From assembly GCA_942159475.1 (NCBI GenBank), contig OW804094.1, forward strand, positions 46,310,966 to 46,374,965: a stretch of 64,000 nucleotides of DNA. The letters are read 5' to 3'. Positions 1-10,681 of the stretch are shown one piece after another. Within the stretch, counting starts at the first letter, position 1, and each line of letters begins with the position of its first letter. The notes under the pieces are model-generated. The model searched no databases, was not told the DNA's origin, and was given only the letters and a program-made list of their open reading frames with translations. Origin of the DNA: Sthenelais limicola. Taxonomy: Eukaryota > Annelida > Polychaeta > Phyllodocida > Sigalionidae. The translations under genes were made by a program, and so were the position numbers.

Positions 1-1380
1 AGCATTGGTCTCTATGGGAAAAAGCAGCTGGCTCAGGCCAACATTAAGAATATTTAGCATTGCCAATGCCATTGTTATTTGCAGGGAATATAACATATAT
101 AAAATATACTGTACAGGTTGGGGTACTATAGTAAACAAGTATGTATGAAGATTCCAAAAATATATGTTTCAACAAACTATTAAGTTTCAACAAAACATCT
201 TTATTTTTTAATTTTGTTGCCATGGCAACGGTCAGATTTTGGTGAAAAAAGTTTTTTTTTCAGATCAGGTCATAATATTTGGGGACCTAATTGTCTACAT
301 TGTGCACGTTGTGACACCTTTTTGAAATTTGGCATGGTGTTAAATAAGGCCTAAAATTTTCAAAAAGCACCAGCTACAAGTTGGTAGACACCCCTGGTGG
401 CCAGTAGCTGCAAAATTCAAGATGGCCACCAAAAACAGTAAATATGGCATATCTTGGCTTCCATTTGGTGGATCTTAAACTGTAATACCACTTTATTGAT
501 GTTTTTATGTATGAGGAATTCATTTCTGAAGGTCATTTTATGTTCCAAAGTCATTTTCAAGGTCAAAATCCAATATGGCCACCACTGAGTAACAAGAATG
601 TTATCTCAGCACTAATCGATCAACATCTAGTCTCAACATCTACCGCGCCCAAGCTTCTAAGTTTTCTATGTTTTGTCTACGGCGACCGCACCAAGCAGGT
701 TAGAAATTTATATTGTGTATAGGATAGTAGTTTCATATCGAAAAATGCTTCCCATCTTAACCAAAGTCTAGAATACCTCAGCTATCCACAATCTTTTAAA
801 CCTAATACATATATAGTTTGTGGTGTCCACTTTACAAATTTCCCATGTATTCCCTATACATAATCAATCTCCCATTAAAACATTCCCATCACTCCCCCTC
901 TATCATTATCACCACAGCCATTTGCCTCTAATAAACTCGCACATATATTCACAATAATACACACCACAACCCCTAAACCTCAACACAATATACCACATCA
1001 TAGGCAATACCTCTTCCATGTCATTATTATTATTGGATTCTAAAAACTCACCTCAAACTACTTTGTGTAGTTAAACATTATCTATTTTCTTTTTATATGA
1101 TATATTTATACAACTTAAAAAATGGTAATCTTATTTTCTTTTCCATCCTCTGTAAAGTAAATAATATATTCGTTGTCCCTATATATAATTATGGAAAAGG
1201 GTGTATTTTCTGCATGGTACACCGGTCGGACAAATGTCCCTAAATTGCCATGTGATGTTTACACATTTTTTTTTAAATACCTATATTTTCTACAGCTAGT
1301 CTGATGACCTTGAGAATGACAACTCTCAGGCAGCACTTTCATGTAGCAGTCATAAACAAATCTGGGATGTCAAAGCCAGA
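1..1380. other. Noncoding DNA, no gene seen
   Basis: I see no convincing exon here. A short open stretch at 507-722 has no recognisable domain and sits in ordinary AT-rich sequence. The stretch 360-480 and 555-590 contains repeated phrases of the type CAAGATGGCCACC / AATATGGCCACC, which suggests a degenerate dispersed repeat. Confidence 0.5.
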
Positions 1381-1392
1381 TAGCAAAGCCCA

Positions 1393-1907
1393 GTGGGTGG
1401 CTCAGTGTGGAGGAAGAACAGGCGACGGGGAATCAATCAGAGGACCGCCCAGAGTGAGAGCAGGCAACGGGGATGGGACCTGAGGTCCACCGAGTGGTAC
1501 TGCTCATCAATGGGAAGGGCAAAAGAGATCCCCGGCAAAGGGAAAGCAGGCCTGACCAAGAAATCACGGCCAGGTAAACAGGAAGAGATCCCATCCAAGA
1601 AACCTCACACCACAGAGAAGGCTAAAGATGATATTTTGGCATCCGACCTGACCTCTGCGTTGCAAGGACTTAACTGCTTCGGAGACACACTGCACAGACT
1701 CATAGGGAGAGAGAGGAGCAACACCAAAGGGCTCCTGTGGCTGTGGCTGTTTCAGAAGGTCCTAACCAGGCATACAGGTGCTATGTGGCATTGAAACTGG
1801 ACGAGGTCCCAAAGGAACGTCAGGTCCTTACAACCGTGTTACTGACAACAGTCCTGGCTGTGGCCCAAAATGGTATGTGGCAGTATAACCTGATAGAGTA
1901 TTATTAA
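1393..1907 (+). pseudogene. Broken ORF, possible Harbinger accessory (MADF/BESS-like) protein
   Basis: I do not recognise this gene with certainty. The first frame is open from 1393 to 1794, is very basic over its first 80 residues (many K/R, no clear domain) and then reads into a leucine-rich stretch. At a short GA repeat near 1705-1715 the sequence appears to have slipped by two bases: the frame that continues after it is open to 1907 and contains a segment beginning YVALKLDEVPKERQ, which resembles the short helical BESS-type tails of transposon accessory proteins. A GT donor-like sequence (GGTATGTGG) lies near 1872, so the end could also be a splice site. PIF/Harbinger elements usually carry a DNA-binding accessory gene opposite to the transposase, and a Harbinger transposase lies convergent to this ORF across the inserted retroelement. 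Assignment to that element is inference. Confidence 0.3.
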
Positions 1908-2916
1908 ATCTATACGTAATTAAATTTTTCCAGTAAAATTTTTATTTAACATCATATTAGTAAGCTATAATTCAACTAGATTATTGTTGTCTAAGACATC
2001 TGGCATGCCTAGCTCTCACTCATAGAAGTTTGTCCTGCTGGCATATAATATAGTAGAGTTCCCATATTAATCTACATTTGATTATGCCTAAGCAAAATTC
2101 AGAGTGTATATTTTAGAATATAATTATGTCTAATATGTATATTAATCATTACTGTGAAACGTTCAATAAAGCTGGAGAATTACTGAGAATGTTTAGGCAG
2201 AATTAGGCCGACTACAGGTTTCTGATAGGTTTCTACATCGAAATATTATTAAAACATGTTCAAAACATGTTCATTAAAATTGATCAGCACACAATGACCT
2301 ATGAATGTTTATTTTCACATTTGAATTTGCAGACAACTGCAACCTCATGGCTCTCAACACCACCCTAGCGACGTAAATGGTCCAAAGACCCACAGTAGTG
2401 CCTGCTCCCACCCATCTGCACATCCAGGGTATGGTGCTGAAGCTAGCCTGTATGATGGTGTATCCAAGGTAATCAATGGCTGCAGTCGAATCAGAAAAGC
2501 TACAATGGTGGCCAAGTGTTCTAAGGAAATAACCCAAACCAGCAGCAAGCACAGCAGTACCAACGCTACAATACTCAGCCATCGGCATCTAAATGGCATC
2601 AACTTTAAGACGTTGTAATATTGTCAGAATGTGATATTAATTTTGTAGATTAACTTAGTGGACACAGCACAGAGCAGTGTCGTCTAGCTCAAGTTCTTTT
2701 AAATTTTCACTTTTTGTTTGAAATGCATTCAAATTCCTTCTGTGAATCCTATGTCAACATGCTTCCCACTGCCTTATTTGTATTCGTTTAAATTTTAATT
2801 TGCTGTGCGTTTTATAACTGCCATTATGTACTGTGTTGACATGCTTCCCACTGCATAATTGATGGTGTATGGAGTTAGTATTACTATTTCATGTGTTAAG
2901 CCCTAGTGATTCCTAG
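1908..2916. other. Noncoding spacer left of the retroelement
   Basis: No supported exon. Short minus-strand frames at 2274-2602 are hydrophobic but have no domain, no splice context and no conserved motif. If the nesting model is right, this is the interior of a Harbinger transposon between its two genes. Confidence 0.4.
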
Positions 2917-3756
2917 TGATTACATTGTATTGTAGAATGTACGGGGATGAGGGATTTCTTTTCTCATTCTGAGTCGTTTAGCAAGGAAAAAAGATGTAAC
3001 CATAATTCAAGTCACTTGCAGTTTATTGATGTGCACTCAGGAAGCATAAGGTGATATAATCTGTTTGTATTAGAACATTCTTGTACGTCAAATGTTTGGT
3101 TTACTGCTTATACTTTATATCTATTATGAAGCATTATGTTAAATGTGGTTATAGGCAATTTCCAATATCTAGTTACACAGCATTTATAAATCGTTCATAT
3201 GGTATAGAACTTTACATGACAACCATCACATACAAGCATATTTATAATTGAATTTGCACAGATGTAAATAAAAAGACAATAACAGATTTCTTGTTAGCAT
3301 TTATACATTCTATAGTATATAGCAGTATAATTCATTTGGTTCTCTATCATTTTGATAAATAGAAAATCAATGATTAGAAAATCAAGGTCTATCAACTGAA
3401 TTGGTCTATTATTCGAAGCTGTGCTAATGTTAATGTCTGTAGAGCATAGACACTACAATAAGGGATTACTACTATTGGATTACGGAGTTACTCTAATTAC
3501 TCGGATCTCTTGTGATGTACTTATAAATAGGGGTAGCTTCGATGGGTTAGATGTCTCAATGGGATATAGTGCTTGGCTTGTAGTTTCAGTAGGTATAAAG
3601 TAAGGCGTGGAGTACAGAATGGCTTCTTTTATTAGACTTCAATATAACACAATGTTCATGTATAGCAAGTTATAGCATGGTCAGTGTTCAAGGTGGCAGG
3701 GCTTCAAGTCAGTTCATCATCATACAGCATTTGGTAGTACAGCTCTTCAGGAGAAG

Positions 3757-3789
3757 TCTGCCTATACAGTGACTGGGGGCCCTTATATA
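3757..3789 (-). promoter_or_regulatory. Putative TATA promoter in the 3' LTR
   Basis: The minus strand reads TATATAAGGGCCCCC at about 3789-3775, with start-site-like TCAGT/CACTG sequence about 25-30 bases downstream. The position within an LTR fits a pol II promoter. There is no direct evidence of use. Confidence 0.4.
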
Positions 3790-4029
3790 CTCTAGGTATT
3801 GCACCAGACTTGGGATGCATTTCATCATCCTTCCCGGGCATACTGCAATGTTCAGTGGGCATTTCGTCAGCCACCCAGGCTGTTGAGAATGCACTGCCCC
3901 TTGCATCAGCCTCCAGGTTAATGGCGGAGTAGCTCACATGCAATGTCGCTGGGGGATTTCATCATCCAGAGGCATTGCATCAGCTCTCTCCGCCCAGGGG
4001 TCAGACCCCCCTCCCTACCACCTCTCAAA

Positions 4030-4123
4030 CGATCGACCAGAAATAAGTAAACAATTGACACTCATACAAATACAACATACACATAGGCTTAAATATTATA
4101 AAAAATAAATTGGGACATTGACA
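4030..4123 (-). repeat. 94-bp terminal direct repeat, copy in 3' LTR
   Basis: Identical over 94 bp to 13801-13894. Identity ends abruptly on both sides: toward low coordinates because the other copy is deleted, toward high coordinates at the LTR edge. It includes the U3 start and a TATA-like AT-rich stretch. Confidence 0.9.
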
Positions 4124-4131
4124 TCCTCCCC
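4124..4131 (-). promoter_or_regulatory. Polypurine tract
   Basis: The minus strand is GGGGAGGA immediately before the TG of the LTR. This is the expected position and composition for the plus-strand DNA primer of an LTR retroelement. Confidence 0.65.
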
Positions 4132-4402
4132 GACAAAGAAGAATGGCTGTCCCAGCCATAAACGTTATATAATCTCAGAACAACATATAATTATTAAAAA
4201 CCTTTGATCACTTCGGTGCACATGCTGTGATCTAGAAGCTTGCTTCTATAAACATACAAACACTTTATATACAGGTCAACTCTCGACATGTCCCTTAACA
4301 CAGATACATAAATCCTCTGGGGTGTTCATCCAGAGATAAATAATATAAATATAAATACATTTCTAAACCTTTAATTTCTTCTTAAATGTATACAACACTG
4401 GT

Positions 4403-4545
4403 GCTGCCACCTGGCGGGAAACGTAAAAACCTTCTTTTAAACCTAAAATTTCCTAAAAACTCGTGCTGCCACCCAGCGGATAACAAAACAAACACCGCAA
4501 AGCCTAAAAAGTCTCTTGGGAATAGCTGGCGCTGCCACCTGGCGG
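4403..4545. repeat. Three spaced CTCF-like motifs upstream of the 3' LTR
   Basis: GCTGCCACCTGGCGG-type 15-16-mers occur at 4403-4418, 4465-4480 (GCTGCCACCCAGCGGA) and 4531-4545, spaced 62 and 66 bp, each with an AAACCT/CTAAAAA-like spacer, so this is a degenerate tandem repeat. In reverse the first and third read CCGCCAGGTGGCAGC, close to the bilaterian CTCF core (CC-x3-AGRKGGC). Binding is inference. Confidence 0.5.
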
Positions 4546-4686
4546 AATGATCTAGAACCACTCAAGGCTAAAAAGTCCTGACCGGATAAGTATAAATATA
4601 GAAAAATATATACAGTCTTTTCGGCCGAACCATGGCTGCGGGTCAAGCTGACTTGCACCAGACGGACCGTCCTCTCTCCTTCCGCC

Positions 4687-4836
4687 TTAGACCTTCACGG
4701 GTTCGTCGCCTCGGGACGCGCGACAGAGGCCCATCAGGATGAGCGAGATGACCACGATGGATAGCATCACGAGGCCCACGGCGAACAAGAACAGCGGGGT
4801 CCACAGGATGTATAGCTCCCGCAGATCCACGTCCAT
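4687..4836 (-). CDS. Small single-pass membrane protein ORF, unknown
   Basis: A 49-residue ORF starting at an in-frame ATG at 4836. It has a short acidic N-terminus (MDVDLREL), one long hydrophobic helix of roughly 30 residues (FLFAVGLVMLSIVVISLILM within it) and a short charged tail ending GDEPVKV. The frame is open further upstream to 4929, but the ATG gives the more plausible protein. It sits in the only clearly GC-rich patch of the element (about 4620-5060), between the RING-like ORF and the polypurine tract, on the same strand as env. The overlapping longer frame 4643-5068 is arginine-rich and looks like a shadow. I do not recognise a family; a small membrane accessory product is inference. 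Confidence 0.4.
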   Translation of the reverse strand: MDVDLRELYILWTPLFLFAVGLVMLSIVVISLILMGLCRASRGDEPVKV

Positions 4837-5068
4837 ATTCCGGGTCTCCACGATGATCACTGCAGTCAGATTTCGCCGAGAGAAAGAACAGCGGGCCCGC
4901 CCAATATCCACAAGCTGACAACAGCACAATGGATCCGAATCCCAGTCGGACGTCGCTGGTGAGTTGCCAAATCAACTCCAGCCTGGCCAGCACACTCATT
5001 GCCACCCCCGACACTGCGATACACGTTCTCTGGCTTGTGCACATGTTGTTGTTTTGAGAGCTTGTCAA

Positions 5069-6347
5069 ATCATCCGCTAGGGGCCAACTAAACCGGAAGT
5101 TACAATCATGGGCTCAGCGCGGAGGACAAACAGGTCAGCTTCTTTTTGTTGCTAAGCTTATTAATCTCATAATTTCCTTGAACTATATGGGTGTATAATT
5201 AAAGAGTTCGCGCTCGAGCCTTAACTGGTTCTTAAATTTTTAACTATCTTAAAGAATCTGAGTCAGTTTCAGTAGAAACTTCCTTTCGTAAAGCAAGATC
5301 TCTACTCGTGTTCCGCCATCTTGTTTCCTGTTATGATAACAAATGTCGGCCCCACTTATTCGCATGTGGTGGCCAGGGTAAATTTCTACTAGTTTTCGAT
5401 ATATTCTATCGCTCTTGGGTTATCATCTATTCTGGGACAAAATCGGGTTGGAGAACATAATTCTTTCGTAATCAGGTAGTTTATTGTCTTCCCTTGATCA
5501 ATCTAGTCTAAGTCAATTCGTATTTCTAAAAACAATTCATTATTTACACTTGATTAATTGTGTTTATTGCACTCGTCAACAAATGTTCTTGTTCTGCAAT
5601 AAATATTCTTTACCCTGTGTAAGCAAGTTCACTCTTGTTTATGTAAGTTCACACCTGATTAAATAATTTCACACTTGAATAAATATTTTCACACTTGAAT
5701 AAATATTTTCACACTTGAATAAATATTTTCACACTTTGATTAAATAATTGTTCGTCATTTTCTCCTGTTGTTATTTCTAGGAATTCTTAATCGCGCAATT
5801 GTTCTTTCTTTTTGATCTTTTCTCTAGGAATGTTCATTTCAGATTGTTCGCTTCCTTGGTCTTTTCTCCTGGGTCCTTCTACCTCTCAGGATACGCGATT
5901 GTTCTTCATTCTGGTTTCTTGGTCCTTTGGCTCTTGGGCTAAGAGTGGGGGAATGATGTCGATAGGAATTTTCGGAGTCACTTGAGGGCAAGTATCTTTT
6001 CCAACCATGGCTATATCAGGTAAGGATTCTACTGAGCTACTGAACTAAAATTTTCCTAAACAAAATCGTTTCAGCCAAAGTCCTAAAATTTCTGAGAACT
6101 AACTTTGGCTAACCAACTGAGTTTTCAAGATTTTAAATTTACAAAGCTTCTAACTTCCCTTTTTCTAGAATTCTAATAAAACTACTTGAGTTTGGAAAAT
6201 ACTTCTAATTTCCTTAATCGGCCCAGTTGGGAGCTGGTTTCCAATTGCATTTACTGTTCCACTTAGGTTCTACATCAAGGATAGGTGCCCTGGTGGATAT
6301 ACCACTCTGGGGAAATCTGGGGCGATCCCATTAAGCGATCTTATTCG
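5069..6347. other. Noncoding part of the retroelement
   Basis: No supported ORF. It holds a 20-bp tandem repeat (5648-5750) and T-rich sequence. It separates the small membrane ORF from the RING-like ORF. Confidence 0.5.
5648..5750 (+). repeat. 20-bp tandem repeat
   Basis: Units of TTCACACTTGAATAAATATT repeat about four to five times; the outer units diverge to TTCACACCTGATTAAATAAT. Each unit carries AATAAA on the plus strand, opposite to the element's direction. Confidence 0.85.
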
Positions 6348-7352
6348 CTATTTCCGCACCTGCTGTTCTTTGGTCAAAATCTTATCTGTGAACCTGGCCA
6401 CGCCCCCCGGCAAGGCCGTCTCACAAAACAGGCAGGAGTCTCTGTGGACCTGGTGTCTCACATAGCATCTTTTGTGAGCCACCATTCCACAGCATGGGTA
6501 TCTCGCCCCATCCATTTCATATGTTGCCATTGGTCTTAACCCCTGTTTGACCACCGTCTTCATATAGAAAGGCTTATGGCATAGTTGGCAAGTGTACTTG
6601 TATCCATAATAATCGGCTAGTGCCAACCCTCTTCCCAATCTTAAAACTGTTAAAAGACTAATATAATCGAATCTAGAATATGGTCCCTCAGATTTGTCCA
6701 TGGCTCTCACTAGGTCGGTTGGGGTTACTCGGCACACGCCTGATAAAGCTCGGATGATCATAGGTACCGGTCCTCTGCCATTGTTTGGACCCGGTGCCCA
6801 TGTTCGTCTCAGCGACCACGTGTCCGCTAGTGATACCATCAGTTGGGTCAGAAGTTCTAAATTTCTCTTCGCTAATTGTCTAAAAATATCTGCCAAATAA
6901 TGTTTGTTGATCATATACATTACAAATAATGCCCAATTATTTCCCTCCTGTCCCGAAGCCATTAGTTTGCCCAATTTCCGCATCGCTTTCTTATCACTCC
7001 CGACTGACATCGCTCCCAGGACTCTCCGATACATCTCCGGGGACAGCATGTTGGGTAGCAAACGAAACATTTCTCCGTCTCCCTCTCTCATGAGAGCTCC
7101 CACAAAGTTTAGTCGTCTCTTTACATTTGGCGTTATCAGGACTGTAGTAAATGTACCAAACATCCCGAATAGTTTGATTCTCGAATTAGGAGCCGGCTGC
7201 TCTCTCAGCTTCCATTCCTTCCTTTCGTAGACTTTCGCTTCCTTCTCTGTCTCGTAACCGCTGTCGGTACTGCTTTCATCCGGTCCTTCTTCGACCGCTG
7301 GTTTTCCCCAAAGGATCTGGCAAATGAAAATCGACAGGTGGATAGAGTACAA
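6348..7352 (-). CDS. Accessory ORF with C-terminal RING-like zinc finger
   Basis: A 334-residue ORF downstream of env on the element's coding strand. Residues 25-50 are acidic/polar and contain SSTDSGYET, a DSG-type motif like the phosphodegrons read by beta-TrCP. Residues 60-250 are mostly helical without a family I recognise. Residues 255-310 form a cysteine/histidine cluster: C255-x2-C258, then C287, C288, H293, C296, and C307-x2-C310, with H300 and H303 nearby. This spacing fits a RING or treble-clef finger and suggests an E3 ligase-type or nucleic-acid-binding module. A splice acceptor-like TTTTCATTTGCCAG lies at 7318-7331, so the real exon may begin at 7316 and come from a spliced subgenomic RNA. 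No errantivirus gag/pol/env domain matches. Function is unknown. Confidence 0.55.
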   Translation of the reverse strand: MYSIHLSIFICQILWGKPAVEEGPDESSTDSGYETEKEAKVYERKEWKLREQPAPNSRIKLFGMFGTFTTVLITPNVKRRLNFVGALMREGDGEMFRLLPNMLSPEMYRRVLGAMSVGSDKKAMRKLGKLMASGQEGNNWALFVMYMINKHYLADIFRQLAKRNLELLTQLMVSLADTWSLRRTWAPGPNNGRGPVPMIIRALSGVCRVTPTDLVRAMDKSEGPYSRFDYISLLTVLRLGRGLALADYYGYKYTCQLCHKPFYMKTVVKQGLRPMATYEMDGARYPCCGMVAHKRCYVRHQVHRDSCLFCETALPGGVARFTDKILTKEQQVRK

Positions 7353-8064
7353 TTTGAGACTTTGCCTTTTTCTAAAATATGGTGTTTTCCTTTAGTAAAC
7401 AATACCCTTTAGTTACGTAATAATCATCAAAATTATCAATTGGTTACAAACCCTTTATTCTGAATGTTTCTCCTACTTTGTCAGACTTTTAAATTGTAAA
7501 ATCCCTGTCCCTTAATGGTGTGTTGCAAATCAATCTCCCCTTTTTCCCTTTCTTCTAGTAATTCTTTTTTACCTCTGGTCTCTTTCTATTTTCTCCTTCT
7601 TAATTATCCCTTAATTAGATTATTCCCTCCTGCATGCTTGAGTAGATACTCTATACTTAGTATTCCCTGGGGCATTGTTTGTTTTAGCTAATAGGTGGTG
7701 TATGTTTCCCAAACATACCAGCCCCTTCCTTAATATATTGCCCTTATCTATTCCCTAGGGGCCGAGCCCGCCCTATCTTAAACTCATTAGGTCATGGCTC
7801 GGTGGCTGTGAGTCGCGTGTCACTCCTTCCGCCCCCTAAATCTTCCTCTAAAGCTTCGATGCAGGCTTTATCTGCAATCATCTAAAGATTTCCCTCTGTT
7901 AAGCATAAGGATATAATATTCTTACTGAGTCGAGCACGCTCCCTTTAGCGATAGCTGCTCACCAATTAAATACTCTCCCTTTTATACTTTACTCTTTTCT
8001 GAAGAGTGTCCTAAAGTTTCCAGTTTTCCTTCCGTTTCATTCTTTTTAATACCTTGTTTTCTTT
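7353..8064. other. Noncoding interval in the retroelement
   Basis: No supported ORF on either strand. AT-rich and pyrimidine-rich on the plus strand, compatible with leader or intron sequence between accessory ORFs. Confidence 0.45.
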
Positions 8065-8574
8065 TTAGACGAAATTCGCTGGATCGGGTGCTGAGGGTGT
8101 GTTTTTACTGGAAAGAACCTTTTGGGCCCCCTCCCCAAAATCCTTCCCCACCAAGAAAGGCTCGGTCTCCGAGCCATTCGCGGCTAGAGATCTATGTAAG
8201 TCAGGGTAAATATTCCCTCTAGGGGGGATTTGCAAAGGTGGATTAAAAGATGGATATTGAGTTCTGTTGGGCATTAATTCCATTGCTCTTGGCAGGACTA
8301 ACCTATCATCCTGCAAATGTATGTGCTGATTCTTTCGTGACAAACATGGTGTTAATTCGGGGCTATCTCTGAATTTTTCCATTCTGGACTGAACTACCTG
8401 AGTCAAGTTACATTTTCGCTTTAGCATAATAGCATAATATATGTCCCCTGTTTCCAGCAATGCTCTTATTCTTCTACCCTTATATACAGGAACCACCACC
8501 GTATTGGATGTTTCTACCAGTATATCCGTCTTTCCTCTGGAGTATTTAAATTCTCCAGGGACATCAAGAAACAC
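8065..8574 (-). CDS. Unrecognised accessory ORF
   Basis: A frame of about 169 codons starting at a GTG rather than ATG; the frame is also open a little upstream, so it may be an exon or the tail of a longer product. It is a polar, proline-rich soluble protein with no signal peptide, no membrane helix and no cysteine pattern. It lies immediately after the env cytoplasmic-tail frame, in a different frame. It could be a separate accessory gene, or an extension of the env tail lost through another frameshift. I do not recognise it. Confidence 0.35.
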   Translation of the reverse strand: MFLDVPGEFKYSRGKTDILVETSNTVVVPVYKGRRIRALLETGDIYYAIMLKRKCNLTQVVQSRMEKFRDSPELTPCLSRKNQHIHLQDDRLVLPRAMELMPNRTQYPSFNPPLQIPPRGNIYPDLHRSLAANGSETEPFLVGKDFGEGAQKVLSSKNTPSAPDPANFV

Positions 8575-8636
8575 TTTTGATCGTCTACATCCGTTGGATA
8601 CGTGAGTGATTCTGATGCGGGGTATCGAAATGAAAG

Positions 8637-9035
8637 TTACATGCTGAGGGAGGTCAAAATTTCACCGATCACGATTGACTCTGAGATGACCATGTTACTG
8701 AACCTAAGTATTACTTCTGTATTCCCGCAGTCATCACTGTTCTTACCTAGTGATGCACATTTGTTCATTAATTTATTCGGCATCCAAATGGATCCTTTTC
8801 TTACCAAGGTTACTATCTGTCTGAAACATTTTCTCCCTAATTTAATAGTGAAAATAAGTACCATAAATAACACCCAGGCTACAAATAATTTATCCATATG
8901 AGTTAAGTTTGCCAAAATACTCTCTTCTGTTTTCAATAAGTTATTATTTGGTGGTGTAACCGCTGGCCTAAGGGTTAGATATCTATCAATACTTGCTACC
9001 GTGGCTGCTCTCATTCCTGTTACCCCTAGCACCAA
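8637..9035 (-). pseudogene. Env membrane anchor and tail, out of frame with env
   Basis: This frame overlaps the 3' end of the env ORF by about 10 bp and carries what that ORF lacks: a short ectodomain stem with NLT glycosylation sequon, a hydrophobic helix (LFVAWVLFMVLIFTIKL) and a basic cytoplasmic segment (GRKCFRQI) followed by about 65 residues. Placing the anchor in the next frame directly after the fusion ectodomain implies a one-step frameshift near 9030. A mutation is the simplest reading; programmed frameshifting cannot be excluded from sequence. The initiator implied by the open frame is not a natural start. Confidence 0.6.
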
Positions 9036-10681
9036 CAGCGCATTCTTGCGATGAGCTTCAGTTCATGCGCAAAGTCATAGAGGATAGCTGTGTAGTTTTC
9101 GCCAAATTTCTCTCTTAACTTCTCTAAATGGTCAGTGATGTTTGGAATAAATACTTTAACATGGAGCTTAGATTCAAAGGATAATTTCTCAGTTGGATTA
9201 GGAATATCGAAAGCATGGAGGACTGGGAGATTTACGCTGTGAACTACCTCAATCATGGATATGTTAACACATTGCCCGCTTGCGCCTGTTATGGCGTATG
9301 GGCCTACTTTTAGGTTGCACCCACAAGGCACCTGTATTGTGCATATAATACATTGGGGTGAATCTACATGTCTTTCTGTACAAAGCATCAAAATATTCTC
9401 CTTATTTTTTACTATCAGGTACTTATTAGTCGTCAACGGTGTTACCGATATCTGTACCTGAGCGAAAGGTTTTACCTGGATGTTACATAGGTTTCTAACC
9501 ATCGTTGCGTTATCTAGATATAAAGCTAGCACGCAGGATGGAGAGGAGAATACTTTAAAAGGGATAGCGAAAGGGCATATCATCAAGTCTTTTTGGCTAC
9601 ATTGCCCTAAGGTCTTTGATGACATCTCCGCATATTCCCCCGAAAGATAATTTATAGCTAGGTAGTCTGGTAAATCTGTAGTTAGCGAATACCCTGTGGT
9701 ATTTACCCCCTCTCCCGGCAAAGGAATTTGAACAGTCTTTACTGAGTATAGGTCATATAATGCGGGTGTTGCAGCCACTGGTATGTTTAAAGTAATAAAT
9801 AATTTTGATTCTGAGTACATAAATGATTGCAATAAGTCTCCGTAATAAACTGCCAAATCTCTAAAGACCAACTTTAAACCCTTACTCTCCAGTGTTCCGG
9901 ATATCCGCTGCAAAGCTAATTCAAGCTCCACCGGAGGTATCAAGACCGCTGTGATGCACCCTGCCTGGAGAGCCTGGACACCTGCCAGAAAATGGTTTAA
10001 AGAGTCCTCGTACTGAGTAAGGAGATCTAGCTTAAGTTGGCGCTGCGACAGCGCTGCCTGAAAATATTGTAACCATAGAATATCTGATGCCTGATTGTCT
10101 ACCTGGTTCAGCACCGTTTGATAGTTATTAAATAAATCGGTGACTGCATTCTCTAATTGTCTAACTTGTTCCTCCTGATCTAAAGATTCATCTGCTAGTT
10201 GCTGTAATTTACTTGATGAAGCATTAACAATTTCCATAAAAATATGGGTATTATCATTAATGGTGTCTGAAAGGTGATTCGAATAGTTGTAAAGTTTAAG
10301 AATAGCATCTTCCTCTTCTTTCACATCTTTTAGTCTAGCTAGTTCTAATCCCAAAGCGACATTCCCCACTACCTTTATAGGTTCTTTACTAGTTCTTTTT
10401 CGTCTTCTGACATTGTCCTGAAGTAGGTCCCGTAGGACTTTTTCCAACTGGCTTATCATTGGTTGGAGGGCACTGCACACCGCCCGACCAAAGGTTGGTA
10501 AAGTCATTGTACTATGCTTCCCCAAAATGCCCTTTCTACTTCTGTTGCTTTCTATTTCAAGGCCCCCCTTGGCCCAGTCCCACTTTTTAACACATAAAGA
10601 TGGGTGAAAACGATATCCTCTAGCCATGCTCTTTGGCTTTTCTACCACAAACGTCAATTTGACGAATTCGTTCTTTCTCAA
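9026..10681 (-). pseudogene. Envelope fusion protein (baculovirus F / errantivirus Env type), broken
   Basis: A 551-codon frame on the element's coding strand. It has a furin-type basic site RRRKR at residues 92-96, a moderately hydrophobic fusion-peptide-like stretch at about 101-117, long heptad-rich helices at about 120-220 (consistent with a class I fusion stalk), NxS/T sequons, and a cysteine cluster at about 365-470 including ICTIQVPCGC. This order and the Cys-rich pattern match the baculovirus F / insect errantivirus Env family. The first in-frame ATG is residue 19. The frame is open upstream and a splice acceptor-like GATTCGGCAG ends near 10721, so a signal peptide may lie in an upstream exon. 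The ORF stops before any membrane anchor; the anchor is in the neighbouring frame (8637-9035). Confidence 0.7.

Larger units (their letters stand above)
2917..4123 (-). repeat. 3' LTR of the envelope-bearing element
   Basis: The LTR start is secure: on the minus strand the polypurine GGGGAGGA is followed directly by TGTCAATGTCCC, and the first 94 bp recur at the element's other end. The outer end is uncertain. 2917 is chosen because CTAG precedes TG there and CTAG also follows the 5' LTR remnant at 13895. This makes a long LTR of about 1.2 kb with its promoter near 3785 and candidate AATAAA signals on the minus strand near 3632 and 3021. A shorter LTR ending nearer 3580 is possible. Confidence 0.5.

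Noticed and set aside
2274..2602. Two overlapping hydrophobic minus-strand ORFs
   Set aside because: No family, no splice context, and mutually overlapping; hydrophobicity alone is weak evidence.
4643..5068. 141-codon minus-strand ORF over the GC-rich patch
   Set aside because: Begins at TTG and its second half is arginine-rich, as expected of a shadow of the overlapping membrane ORF.
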